The notes under the pieces: model-generated | What the model saw: the letters and a program-made list of their open reading frames with translations, nothing else | Told to the model about the DNA's origin: nothing | The model's database searches: none | Part shown: positions 17,320 through 26,407 of the stretch, piece by piece | Layout of the letters: the number at the start of each line of letters is the position of its first letter | Numbering within the stretch: the stretch's first letter is position 1 | NCBI RefSeq assembly: GCF_001690275.1 | Contig: NZ_LZGW01000038.1 | Span: forward strand, 1-64,000 | Source of the DNA: Gilliamella sp. WF3-4 | GTDB taxonomy: Bacteria > Pseudomonadota > Gammaproteobacteria > Enterobacterales > Orbaceae | Direction of reading: 5' to 3' | Length of the DNA: 64,000 nucleotides | Program-made: the position numbers and the translations under genes

Positions 17320-19083
17320 ATGGATGATCTAATTTTACGTTATTACGAATCTGAAATGCGCTACTTGCGAGAAGCTGGAAAAGAGTTTGCTAAAATTCAT
17401 CCTGATAGAGCAAGCCAACTTAATTTAGATCGAGTTGGTGATCGCGATCCTTATGTGGAGCGATTATTTGAAGGTTTTGCCTTTTTAACGGGGCGATTAC
17501 GCCAGAAGATTGATGATGATTTGCCTGAACTTACCGAAAGCTTAGTTAGCTTACTTTGGCCTCACTATTTACGGCTGATTCCGTCATTATCTATTATTGA
17601 GTTGACGCCAAATTATGAGTCTTTATCTCGCCCTGAAGTTATCCCGATGGGGTTGCAAGTGCAAACAGAGCCACTTGGCCCGACGGGCACAAGATGCCCA
17701 TATCGTACGACGCAAGCGGTGAAGCTACAACCTATGAACATCAGCCAAGCCAAACTTGGCATCCATCATGATGGTCGCAGTATGATTACGCTTCGCCTAA
17801 GTTTTAGTGCGTTAGCCGATTTTGAACAACTTGACTTATCTCAACTACGATTATATTTGAATGCTGATGGGCCAATTGCATCAACATTACATTACATGTT
17901 AACCCAACAAGTTGCATCAACACATTTTCGTTATGCAAATCGACCGGGAGAGCGTATAAATTTCCAAGGAAAAATAACACCTGTTGGTTTTGGTGAAGAT
18001 GAGCGATTGTGGCTAAAACCCGATAATGCTTTTGCTGGATATCAACTTTTATTAGAGTATTTTGCTTTTCGCGAAAAATTTATGTTTGTTGATTTGCATG
18101 GGTTAAATGCTTGTGAGCTCTCGAAAGAGTGTAACTACATAGACATTGAACTATTGCTTAACCAAGCTTGGCCAAGTGATATGCCTTTTGACCATGGTAA
18201 TATTCGTCTGCATTGTGTACCTGTCATTAATTTGTTTGAGATGGAAGCCGATCCTATTATTGTTAACCAATTAGAAAGTGAATACCTGCTTCGCCCATTA
18301 TTGCGCCAAGATGGGCATGTTGAGATTCATTCTGTCGAACATGTAGAAGCTATCACTCGTAATGGACGTTACCATTATGTGCCTTTTACCAGTTTTAAAC
18401 ATCGGGGTGGTATGTTACGACATGATGCACCAGAAAGGTATTATCATACTCGAGTTCGTAAAGGTGCATCAGGTTTGCATGATACTTGGTTAATTTTGGG
18501 GGGCAAAACTTGGGGTAAAGAAGAGGAGCTTGAGGCCGAAACGTTATCATTACGAGTAACGGGTACTAACGGTATGTTACCACGTAAAGCATTACGTAAT
18601 GCTCGAATTCATGAGCTGTGCTATTCTCAAAACAGCATATCTAAAGTACAGAATTTATGTTCTCCAACATTACCTTGCTATCCACCAACAGAAGATCGTT
18701 TTTATTGGCGAGTATTATCCCATTTAGCACCTAATTATTTGTCATTAATGAATGCCGAAGTGTTACGTGGGACACTTGCTTTGTATGATTGGACCGATAA
18801 CGAATTAAATCGTCGGCGTTTAGAGGGGATAGTAGAAGTATCCCACCGAATGATTAAACGTATTGAAAAAGGGATGTTACAGCGAGGAATAGAAATTGAG
18901 GTGACAATTAACAGTTATCAGTTTACAGGTGAAGGTGATGTGATGCTTTTTGGTGAGTTGTTACACCAGTTTTTTGCATTATATGCCGATGTTAACTTAT
19001 TTACACAATTAGTGATTATTCTTTTACCTACAGGAAATAAAATTGTATGGCACCACAGCAAAGCATCGAAAACAGCCCTTTAA
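17320..19083 (+). CDS. tssF: TssF T6SS baseplate protein
   Basis: The start (Tyr-Tyr-Glu-Ser-Glu-Met-Arg-Tyr-Leu-Arg-Glu, then Asp-Pro-Tyr-Val-Glu-Arg-Leu-Phe-Glu-Gly-Phe-Ala-Phe-Leu) is the classic TssF/VasA signature, and Pro-His-Tyr-Leu-Arg-Leu follows. TssF forms the baseplate wedge with TssG, TssE and TssK. The 587-residue length is normal. AAAGAGATAAATA precedes the ATG. Its 3' end overlaps tssG or abuts it by TAATG, depending on the tssG start. Confidence 0.93.
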   Translation: MDDLILRYYESEMRYLREAGKEFAKIHPDRASQLNLDRVGDRDPYVERLFEGFAFLTGRLRQKIDDDLPELTESLVSLLWPHYLRLIPSLSIIELTPNYESLSRPEVIPMGLQVQTEPLGPTGTRCPYRTTQAVKLQPMNISQAKLGIHHDGRSMITLRLSFSALADFEQLDLSQLRLYLNADGPIASTLHYMLTQQVASTHFRYANRPGERINFQGKITPVGFGEDERLWLKPDNAFAGYQLLLEYFAFREKFMFVDLHGLNACELSKECNYIDIELLLNQAWPSDMPFDHGNIRLHCVPVINLFEMEADPIIVNQLESEYLLRPLLRQDGHVEIHSVEHVEAITRNGRYHYVPFTSFKHRGGMLRHDAPERYYHTRVRKGASGLHDTWLILGGKTWGKEEELEAETLSLRVTGTNGMLPRKALRNARIHELCYSQNSISKVQNLCSPTLPCYPPTEDRFYWRVLSHLAPNYLSLMNAEVLRGTLALYDWTDNELNRRRLEGIVEVSHRMIKRIEKGMLQRGIEIEVTINSYQFTGEGDVMLFGELLHQFFALYADVNLFTQLVIILLPTGNKIVWHHSKASKTAL

Positions 19084-20093
19084 TGCAGGCTCTTGAAAAA
19101 CAACTGCCAAAATTGAATTTTTACCGTTTTTGTCAGTTAATTGAACAAATTTATGCAGATGGGCCGGTGTTGGGTAAACATGAAACTCCAGTTGCGGATC
19201 CTTTGCGTTTTGCGCCATCAATAGACATGTCTTTTCCTGCAAGTGAGCTTAAATATATAGAGAGAGCGCCTTATATTAATCGGCCAGCCACAGTTAGAAC
19301 TCGATTTTTAGGTTTGTACGGTGTTGATGCAGTATTACCACTAGGATTACTTGATAATATTATTCGTCGTGAAGAAAATTACCAAGCTATGACAGACTTT
19401 TTAGATATATTTAACCATCGTATAATAACGCAGTTTTATCGAATTTGGTTGAAATATCATTACCCAGCAAGCTTTTTAGATGGTGGAAAAGATCCAATAT
19501 CACTATCTTTACTTGGATTAACAGGATTCGGTATAAAAGGGGCAACAGAACAAGTTGGTACCCCATCATCGCGTTTTTTAGCATTATTAGGTTTAATTAC
19601 ACAAAAAACGCGCACCGCAGAAGGAATAGTCGGGTTAGTTCGTGTATTAGTCAATGATGCAAAAGTTGTTGTAAGTGAGTTTTTTCCTGTCTGGCAATCA
19701 ATTGATAATCCTGCTCGGCTAGGAAGCAAAGGGAGACAAAGAGCAGCTTTAGATGGTGGTGCTATATTAGGATCTCGCTTTAAAGAGTGCAATCAAACCG
19801 TTCATATCGCAATTACGCCGCAACACGAAAACCAAATTGCAGATTTACTTCCTGGAGGGCAACTATATCGCGACCTGTTGGCTTTGTTACGCGCTTATTT
19901 AGGTTATCAAGTTGATGCTAAAATGACACTCTATATTCAACGCCAATTTTTACCTCGTAGTCAATTGGTATCTAAAAATAGTCGATTAGGACAAACAGCA
20001 TCATTTAATAAAAAAACAGTAAATGCTAAATCGGTTCCAGATGAAGTCGCTATAAATTTAGGGTATTATTCTGGAATTAGTTATGCAGCATAA
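19047..20093 (+). CDS. tssG: TssG T6SS baseplate protein
   Basis: The protein has the TssG/VasB pattern: Leu-Pro-Lys-Leu-Asn-Phe-Tyr-Arg-Phe-Cys-Gln-Leu-Ile-Glu at the start, Pro-Leu-Arg-Phe, Phe-Leu-Gly-Leu-Tyr-Gly, and Phe-Asn-His-Arg-Ile in the centre. It pairs with TssF in the wedge. Two starts are possible: ATG 19047 (348 residues, overlapping tssF by 37 bases) or ATG 19083 in a TAATG junction with the tssF stop, which would suit translational coupling and still keep the conserved start. Confidence 0.92.
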   Translation: MAPQQSIENSPLMQALEKQLPKLNFYRFCQLIEQIYADGPVLGKHETPVADPLRFAPSIDMSFPASELKYIERAPYINRPATVRTRFLGLYGVDAVLPLGLLDNIIRREENYQAMTDFLDIFNHRIITQFYRIWLKYHYPASFLDGGKDPISLSLLGLTGFGIKGATEQVGTPSSRFLALLGLITQKTRTAEGIVGLVRVLVNDAKVVVSEFFPVWQSIDNPARLGSKGRQRAALDGGAILGSRFKECNQTVHIAITPQHENQIADLLPGGQLYRDLLALLRAYLGYQVDAKMTLYIQRQFLPRSQLVSKNSRLGQTASFNKKTVNAKSVPDEVAINLGYYSGISYAA

Positions 20094-20113
20094 TATAAAG
20101 AAAGGAAATAAAT

Positions 20114-20629
20114 ATGAGAATAATGAATATATTGATTGCTATTTTATTAACTATATGGCTAACAGGTTGTGGTATAGCACAAAGAGTCTCGGAAAAGGCT
20201 GCTGATTTAAGTAACTCTATTTTTACATGGGATGTGAGAACATTACATTTAGATATTACAGCAAGATCTGAATTAAATATGGATGATGATGGTCACTCTT
20301 CACCTGTTGTGATTCGTATTTATCAATTAAAAGAAACTGATGCTTTTAATAGTGTTTCTTATCAAGAAATAGTTGAGCAAGATAGTGATGCATTAAAGGA
20401 GTCGATGATTGAAAGTAAAGAAATTGTATTAAAACCAAATACTGCTAGTTCCATTGATGTTTCATTTGATCAAAAGGCCAAAGCGGTTGGTATTGCAGCT
20501 CTTTATAAAGAGCCAAACTTAAATGAAGATAATTGGCGACTTGTTTTAAAACGAGGAGATTTAAACATTACAAAGCCACGCGAAATAATAGCAAGTCAAT
20601 ATACAATCAAATTGGTGGATGAAAAATAA
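20114..20629 (+). CDS. tssJ: TssJ T6SS outer-membrane lipoprotein
   Basis: A short signal peptide ends in the lipobox Leu-Thr-Gly-Cys at residues 16-19, followed by a transthyretin-like beta domain with Leu-Asn-Met-Asp-Asp-Asp, Val-Val-Ile-Arg-Ile-Tyr-Gln-Leu and Val-Gly-Ile-Ala-Ala-Leu-Tyr. TssJ anchors the TssM periplasmic domain to the outer membrane. AAAGGAAA precedes the ATG. The stop is directly followed by the tssE ATG. Confidence 0.92.
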   Translation: MRIMNILIAILLTIWLTGCGIAQRVSEKAADLSNSIFTWDVRTLHLDITARSELNMDDDGHSSPVVIRIYQLKETDAFNSVSYQEIVEQDSDALKESMIESKEIVLKPNTASSIDVSFDQKAKAVGIAALYKEPNLNEDNWRLVLKRGDLNITKPREIIASQYTIKLVDEK

Positions 20630-21064
20630 ATGGGTGCATCGTTGTATGACCAACTTTATGGTTATTTTCAATCAGGTATAGCGGTTGATGATGTGGCTGA
20701 AAATGAACAAACAATTATCAGCGTGATGGATAATATCGAACGTATTTTAAATAGCCGAGCTGGTGCTATAAAGCACTTGCCAGACTATGGATTACCTGAC
20801 ATGTCAACAATCTTTCAGGCTTTGCCATCATCAGCTTATGTTTTAATGAGAGCGATTGAACAAGCATTGTTAAAGTATGAGCCAAGACTTGCATCGATCG
20901 AGGTTAACATTGCTGAAGAAAGTAATGATACAATGGTGCTTGGATATGAACTTGTTTGTTATTTTAAAGAAGGTGGGCTAGTTAAGTATGGAACTTATTT
21001 TATGCCTGATGGCAAAGCGCATCTAAAATATACACGAAAAGGTCACCATTACAAATACTCCTAA
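20630..21064 (+). CDS. tssE: TssE T6SS baseplate protein (gp25-like)
   Basis: This 144-residue protein has the gp25/TssE core: Ser-Val-Met-Asp-Asn-Ile-Glu-Arg-Ile-Leu-Asn-Ser-Arg, then His-Leu-Pro-Asp-Tyr-Gly-Leu-Pro-Asp. It is homologous to the phage T4 wedge protein gp25 and initiates sheath assembly. Its ATG abuts the tssJ stop, so the two are translationally coupled. It is the last T6SS gene here. Confidence 0.92.
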   Translation: MGASLYDQLYGYFQSGIAVDDVAENEQTIISVMDNIERILNSRAGAIKHLPDYGLPDMSTIFQALPSSAYVLMRAIEQALLKYEPRLASIEVNIAEESNDTMVLGYELVCYFKEGGLVKYGTYFMPDGKAHLKYTRKGHHYKYS

Positions 21065-21220
21065 GGATTAGCTTGTGTGGATTTTACCTATCAATACAAA
21101 CACAGGCTGGCAAAGATGCTGTAAAACCTTTATACTAACGGGATTATTGTTTAATACGATGATCAATAATCATATTGATTCGTCCTCCCGTTCTTTAACA
21201 TCATCAATTGGAAGAAAACT

Positions 21221-22024
21221 ATGCATCCGATGCTGAATATCGCTATCCGTGCTGCTCGTAAAGCAGGGAATGTTGCCATTAAGGCTTATGAAAACCCAAG
21301 TTCAATCGAGATTGAGGCCAAAGGCACTAATGATTTTGCTACTAATGCTGATCGTGCAGCTGAAGCTTTGATTATTGAGACAATCAAAAAAGCTTACCCT
21401 GATCATACTATTATTGCTGAAGAAAGTGGTTTGGCGAAAGGGAATGATGCTGATACGCAGTGGATAATCGATCCAATTGATGGTACGACTAATTTTATCA
21501 AAAATATTCCACATTTTGCTGTGTCAATCGCAGCCCGAGTTAAAGGTAAAACCGAAATTGCTGTGGTTTATAACCCAATGAGTAATGAGCTGTTTACCGC
21601 TGCTCGTGGTAAAGGTGCTCAGCTTAATGGTTATCGTATTCGTGTTAGTAATGCCAAGGATCTGGAGGGCAGTGTGCTTGCTACTGCGTTCCCATTTAAA
21701 GCGAAACAATACAGCGATAGTTATTTTACTGTTTTACAAAAATTGTTTGTTAAATGTGGTGATTTTCGCCGTGCTGGCTCGGCTGCGTTAGATCTTGCTT
21801 ATGTTGCTGCTGGCCGCTTAGATGGTTTTTTTGAAATTGGTTTAAAACCGTGGGATATCGCAGCTGGTGAGCTTATTTTGCGCGAAGCTGGTGGGGTTGT
21901 TACTGATTTTGCTGGCGGAAATAACTATATGGTTTCTGGTAATATTGTGGCGGGTAACCCTCGTGTTGTTAAAGATTTATTGGTTTCTACCCAAAACGAA
22001 TGGCCAGAAAATCTTCGTAATTAA
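21221..22024 (+). CDS. suhB: Inositol-1-monophosphatase family protein SuhB
   Basis: The 267-residue protein has all the inositol monophosphatase metal motifs: Glu-Glu-Ser-Gly, Trp-Ile-Ile-Asp-Pro-Ile-Asp-Gly-Thr-Thr-Asn-Phe, and Trp-Asp-Ile-Ala-Ala-Gly near residue 214. In enteric bacteria SuhB also acts in rRNA antitermination complexes with Nus factors. Length and start match SuhB. TGGAAGAAAAC precedes the ATG. A rho-independent terminator follows. Confidence 0.93.
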   Translation: MHPMLNIAIRAARKAGNVAIKAYENPSSIEIEAKGTNDFATNADRAAEALIIETIKKAYPDHTIIAEESGLAKGNDADTQWIIDPIDGTTNFIKNIPHFAVSIAARVKGKTEIAVVYNPMSNELFTAARGKGAQLNGYRIRVSNAKDLEGSVLATAFPFKAKQYSDSYFTVLQKLFVKCGDFRRAGSAALDLAYVAAGRLDGFFEIGLKPWDIAAGELILREAGGVVTDFAGGNNYMVSGNIVAGNPRVVKDLLVSTQNEWPENLRN

Positions 22025-22044
22025 CCTTTCTTTGTTTTCCTAAG

Positions 22045-22073
22045 GCAGGGTTAATCTTACCCTGCTGTTTTAT
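22045..22073 (+). terminator. Rho-independent terminator after suhB
   Basis: GCAGGGT and ACCCTGC form a 7-base-pair stem around a 7-base loop, followed by TGTTTTAT. It lies 20 bases after the suhB stop and separates it from copA. Confidence 0.75.
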
Positions 22074-22153
22074 GCTTATTTTCGTGCCCCCTTTTTTATT
22101 TTGGGTATATACTGATTGCCAACAACATAAATAATAAGTGGGGGATGATTTGA

Positions 22154-24340
22154 ATGAAAACTGTCCAATACAATTTTATTGTCGAAGAAATGAGCTGTGC
22201 ATCTTGCGTTGGGCGCGTTGAAAAGGCACTCAAGAAAGTAGATGGTGTGATTGATGTTAGCGTTAACCTTGCTACCGAAATAGCAACGGTTAATGCTAAT
22301 GCTTCTGTTAAGCTGGAAGCCTTAATGTCGGCAGTGGATAAAGCCGGTTATCATGCAGTTGAAATTACCGAATCAACGGATAAGCAAAAAAAATCTAAAA
22401 GGCAATCATCTATATACCCAATTATTATTGCTATTATTTTTGCCATTCCTTTTGTCTTCCCTATGTTATTAGCTTTGTTTGGTTTGAATTTGATGATGCC
22501 AGCTTGGTTGCAATTGGTTATTGCATCTATAGTGCAATTTGGTTTGGGGGCAAAATTTTATCGAAGTGCTTTTAATGCGGTTAAAGCGTTGTCAGGCAAT
22601 ATGGATTTACTGGTTGCTATCGGCACTAGTGCGGCGTATGGGCTGTCGGTTTATCAATTTATAACGGGAAAGACTGAACATCTTTATTTTGAGTCATCAG
22701 TGGTGATTATCACCTTAATTTTGGTGGGAAAATGGCTAGAATCAAGCGCTAAACATCAGACCACACAAGCGATTGAAGCACTTTGTGCTTTAAGGCCGGA
22801 TATCGCCTTAGTTAGGCGTGGTGATCAGGAAGTAAGTTTGCCAATAAGCCAAGTTAAAGTCGGTGATATTGTTATTGTTAAACCTGGTGATCGTATTGCG
22901 GTTGATGGCATTGTGATAGAAGGTGTATCAAGTAGCGATGAGTCGATGTTAACTGGTGAGAGTTTGCCTGTCAATAAAATGGTTAACGATGTGGTGACTG
23001 GTGGCACGATTAACGGTGAAGGATTATTGATTGTTAAAGCGACCGCCATTCAGGCCGATTCAACACTATCGAAGATTATCGAAATGGTTGAATCAGCTCA
23101 GGCAAAAAAAGCGCCGATTCAACGCATTGTTGATCGCATTAGTGCGATTTTTGTGCCGATGATTTTATTAATTGCACTTATTACGTTATTGGCATGGGGA
23201 ATAATATCGCATGATTGGCAACAAGCATTACTTTATTGTGTTGCGGTGTTAGTGATTGCTTGCCCATGTGCTTTAGGGCTGGCAACGCCAACAGCCATTA
23301 TGGTGGGTACTGGAGTAGCTGCTCGTCATGGTATTTTATTTAAAGATGCCGAAGCATTAGAAACACTGCACAGTATTAATACGGTCGCATTTGATAAAAC
23401 AGGTACTTTAACCATGGGCAAACCTGAATTAGTCGAAATGGATATTATAAGCAGCGAGACGCCCGAGCAAATTTTGTCGATTGCTGCATCATTGCAAGCG
23501 GGTAGTGAGCATCCACTAGCTAAGGCGATTTTAAGTAAAGCAGGAAAGTTTCGTTATGCGCAAAATATGACTTCAGTAACAGGTTCAGGTGTAATGGCTA
23601 CCCTTGATAATACCGAATATTATTTAGGAAGTTTGCGTTGGATGAAGTCATTAAACGCTTATTTTATGAATATGGATGATAAAATTAGCGAATTAACTAA
23701 CAAAGGTTATACCGTTTCATTTTTAGCTAAACAACAGTTAGAAGGCAATGTAGTGATTTTGGCGGTATTAGGCTTTGCTGATACGATTAAAGATGAAGCC
23801 AAAAGTGCAATTGATGCGCTTCATCAACTACATGTTAATACGGTAATGTTAACTGGTGATAATCAGAAAGCAGCAAATTATGTCGGTGATCAGTTAGCTA
23901 TTGATCGAGTTATTGCTGAAGTATTGCCTCAAGACAAAGCAAATTATATCTATCAATTACAGAAAGAAAGCTATACACAAGCCAATAATCAAGTGGCTAT
24001 GGTCGGGGATGGTATTAATGATGCGCCTGCTTTGGCTGCTGCCGATATCGGTATTGCTATGGGAACGGGCACCGATGTGGCAATGCATGCAGCAAGTATT
24101 ACGCTGATGCGAGGCAATTTATTTTTAATCGCTGATGCGATTGATATTTCGCGTCGAACTTATAATAAAATCAGGCAGAATTTATTCTGGGCATTTGTCT
24201 ATAATTTGATTGGTATTCCATTAGCGGCGCTAGGTTATTTAAACCCAATGATTGCTGGCGCAGCGATGGCGTTAAGTAGTGTGAGTGTGGTTACCAATGC
24301 ATTATTACTCAAACGTTGGAAGGCCAAGAGCGGAAAATAA
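22154..24340 (+). CDS. copA: Copper-exporting P1B-type ATPase CopA
   Basis: The protein (728 residues) has one N-terminal heavy-metal domain (Met-Ser-Cys-Ala-Ser-Cys), eight membrane helices with the Cys-Pro-Cys transport motif (Ile-Ala-Cys-Pro-Cys-Ala-Leu-Gly), the phosphorylated Asp in Asp-Lys-Thr-Gly-Thr-Leu-Thr, the Ser-Glu-His-Pro-Leu-Ala nucleotide motif, and Gly-Asp-Gly-Ile-Asn-Asp-Ala-Pro. It exports Cu(I) to the periplasm. Escherichia coli CopA has two metal domains; this one has a single domain. I see no clear CueR palindrome upstream. It stands alone between two terminators. Confidence 0.93.
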   Translation: MKTVQYNFIVEEMSCASCVGRVEKALKKVDGVIDVSVNLATEIATVNANASVKLEALMSAVDKAGYHAVEITESTDKQKKSKRQSSIYPIIIAIIFAIPFVFPMLLALFGLNLMMPAWLQLVIASIVQFGLGAKFYRSAFNAVKALSGNMDLLVAIGTSAAYGLSVYQFITGKTEHLYFESSVVIITLILVGKWLESSAKHQTTQAIEALCALRPDIALVRRGDQEVSLPISQVKVGDIVIVKPGDRIAVDGIVIEGVSSSDESMLTGESLPVNKMVNDVVTGGTINGEGLLIVKATAIQADSTLSKIIEMVESAQAKKAPIQRIVDRISAIFVPMILLIALITLLAWGIISHDWQQALLYCVAVLVIACPCALGLATPTAIMVGTGVAARHGILFKDAEALETLHSINTVAFDKTGTLTMGKPELVEMDIISSETPEQILSIAASLQAGSEHPLAKAILSKAGKFRYAQNMTSVTGSGVMATLDNTEYYLGSLRWMKSLNAYFMNMDDKISELTNKGYTVSFLAKQQLEGNVVILAVLGFADTIKDEAKSAIDALHQLHVNTVMLTGDNQKAANYVGDQLAIDRVIAEVLPQDKANYIYQLQKESYTQANNQVAMVGDGINDAPALAAADIGIAMGTGTDVAMHAASITLMRGNLFLIADAIDISRRTYNKIRQNLFWAFVYNLIGIPLAALGYLNPMIAGAAMALSSVSVVTNALLLKRWKAKSGK

Positions 24341-24364
24341 ATCGTATAAAGTTGGTGGTAGCAT

Positions 24365-24390
24365 AAGGAGGCTAATGGCCTCCTTTATTA
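24365..24390 (+). terminator. Rho-independent terminator after copA
   Basis: AAGGAGGC and GCCTCCTT pair around a short TAATG loop and are followed by TATTATT. It lies 25 bases after the copA stop. Confidence 0.75.
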
Positions 24391-24504
24391 TTCGTTATCA
24401 TTAATCAATTCAATAAATTCGTATAAATGTTGTTAAAATATTTTAGCTTATGTCTATGTTTAAGCATCAATACCGCAATAGGCTATTTTGCTTTTGTCAG
24501 TTGC

Positions 24505-25905
24505 TTACTCAGCTTTTTTAGGGTGATATTTATCTAACATCATATTGCTGAATTTATTGTTTGGGTCTAACTGTGCTTTAAGTTTAAAAAAACGTGCTGC
24601 TTGTGGGTAGGCACGCTGAAACTGTTCAGCTGTTGCATGCAACTGATAGGGTAAATAATAGCTACCATTGTTTGCTAGTGCGGCGTCTATTAGTTCTCGA
24701 GTCCAGATGCCTACTTGTTTTTTGCTGTTTTCATCAGTCGCTTGCTGATAATAAATAACAAAAGCGAACACTTCAGTTTTAGCCCATGCTAGTAGCGAGC
24801 CACTATCTGGCTTAGCATGACGAATCGAAATATTGATGACATTAGCTTGATGTTTTTTCAAAATAGCAATGAGTTCTGGGTAAAAATCATCAAATCGTTC
24901 TATTGGGATAAAATATTCTTCTAGTGCGTAACTTTTGTCTTTATTGGCAATAGGCTCTAAATTAGATACATCGTAGCTTGCTTCATAGTTACGCCACATG
25001 ACAGGTTGTTTTGTGTAATCAACTTCATCATATAATTTACGCAACTGTTTGCCCAAAGTTGATGAGGTGACGATTTTTATTTTTTGTTCCTGAGTCCGCG
25101 AGTATTGTGTATTAGGTTTTAACCTGTCTAAAATAGTTAATGGCTCTTGAGTTTGTTTAAATGTAACGGCGCGGACTGTTTCAAAATCAGGTGGATACAT
25201 TACCGAGTTGTGGAATATTGCACTTTTGTCAGAACGAATATGTTGAGTAAAATACGAGTAATATTTTGTTATTGGCATGACTTCGCTGATGCGCTTAACT
25301 TTAACATTATCAACAAGTTGCAATGTGACTTCAGTAATAATTCCTAAACCGCCATAACCACCAATTGCGCCATAAAATATATTTGAGTTTTCTTTTGGGC
25401 TGGCGATGACTATTGAGCCGTCAGCCAGTACAATTTTGAATTTTTCTACTGATAGTATTATAGGGCCTTCCCCAATATAGCGACCATGCACATTAACACT
25501 GAGTGATCCACCAATGCTAAAATTGGCATAACTTTGCATAATTTTCACTGATAAGTTGTAAGGATCAATCAATTCTTGCACTTGGCGCCAGTTGGCACCT
25601 GATTCAATGGTTAAAAGTTTTTGTTCAGGATTAAAATCAATCACATGGTTAAGTTTTTTGGTATCTATCTGGATAGCCCCTGTTATTGCAGTTTGTCCAC
25701 CCATGCTGTATTTGCCACCAGCTATACTGATTGGACCCGAGGCATTTTTAACCAGTTCAGCAACTTGTTGGGTGGATTCAGGCTGAACAATAGCCGCGAC
25801 TTGTACTGGTGTCATGCCTGTCACATCATTGACAACAACAGCTTGCGTTTTTAATGGTAGTAACAGGCAAAGACAGTAGCTTAATAAATGTAATTTTTTT
25901 ATCAT
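24505..25905 (-). CDS. Exported FAD-binding oxidase/dehydrogenase (VAO/FAD_binding_4 type)
   Basis: The 466-residue protein starts with a signal peptide (Leu-rich core, cleavage near Thr-Gln-Ala-Val), then a PCMH-type FAD domain: Gly-Gly-Lys-Tyr-Ser-Met-Gly-Gly, Asn-His-Val-Ile, Gly-Gly-Ser-Leu-Ser-Val-Asn-Val-His-Gly-Arg and Gly-Gly-Tyr-Gly-Gly-Leu-Gly-Ile-Ile. The C-terminal half is a substrate domain of the sugar-lactone or alditol oxidase kind. Substrate is unknown. Periplasmic location with FAD is uncommon for this family and may imply export folded. It is transcribed opposite to copA. Confidence 0.75.
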   Translation of the reverse strand: MIKKLHLLSYCLCLLLPLKTQAVVVNDVTGMTPVQVAAIVQPESTQQVAELVKNASGPISIAGGKYSMGGQTAITGAIQIDTKKLNHVIDFNPEQKLLTIESGANWRQVQELIDPYNLSVKIMQSYANFSIGGSLSVNVHGRYIGEGPIILSVEKFKIVLADGSIVIASPKENSNIFYGAIGGYGGLGIITEVTLQLVDNVKVKRISEVMPITKYYSYFTQHIRSDKSAIFHNSVMYPPDFETVRAVTFKQTQEPLTILDRLKPNTQYSRTQEQKIKIVTSSTLGKQLRKLYDEVDYTKQPVMWRNYEASYDVSNLEPIANKDKSYALEEYFIPIERFDDFYPELIAILKKHQANVINISIRHAKPDSGSLLAWAKTEVFAFVIYYQQATDENSKKQVGIWTRELIDAALANNGSYYLPYQLHATAEQFQRAYPQAARFFKLKAQLDPNNKFSNMMLDKYHPKKAE

Positions 25906-25944
25906 AATTTAATATCTAATTGATATATAATCAAATAATTGATT

Positions 25945-26256
25945 CTATCTGATTACAAAGAATTCATCAACAAAGGTAAGGTCTAATGTTGTCAAATAGT
26001 GATAATAACCAAGATACATTTCATCTTTATAAATTTTTAGGCTCATTTGAAAAACAGGTTCAGTATAATCTCCCGTTAAAATTACACTTAGGCTTTCTTG
26101 AAAAGTTAGTGTTTTGATATCTTGCTTCGTATTAAGCTCTAATTCGGTGTAGTTATTATTAAGAATGTGCGTTAAGCTTGTCATGGCGAGTTTTTTTAAC
26201 TTATTATGGATTAATTCAATATCTGTAGATTTTAGATAATCAGATAGAAGCATCAT
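25945..26256 (-). CDS. Small hypothetical protein
   Basis: The 103-residue protein has no signal peptide or membrane helix and no family I recognise. AGGA lies 9 bases before the ATG, which supports a real gene. A second ATG follows directly. It lies between tilS and the exported oxidase on the same strand, 39 bases before the latter. Composition is similar to its neighbours. Confidence 0.5.
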   Translation of the reverse strand: MMLLSDYLKSTDIELIHNKLKKLAMTSLTHILNNNYTELELNTKQDIKTLTFQESLSVILTGDYTEPVFQMSLKIYKDEMYLGYYHYLTTLDLTFVDEFFVIR

Positions 26257-26407
26257 GATGATAAATCCTAATATTTGCTGATAATCATATTAACCTTAAT
26301 CGCTTTTATTTATTTAACTAAGCTATATTGGTTTTAACAAATATGATTATTTTAGCTAATCTTTTAAATATATTATTGTTTTGCGTATCAAACTTTATCA
26401 ATAAAAC

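Noticed and set aside
21140-21200. Inverted repeat ATGAT-ATCAT upstream of suhB as an operator
   Set aside because: Only five bases per arm in AT-rich DNA; not distinguishable from chance.
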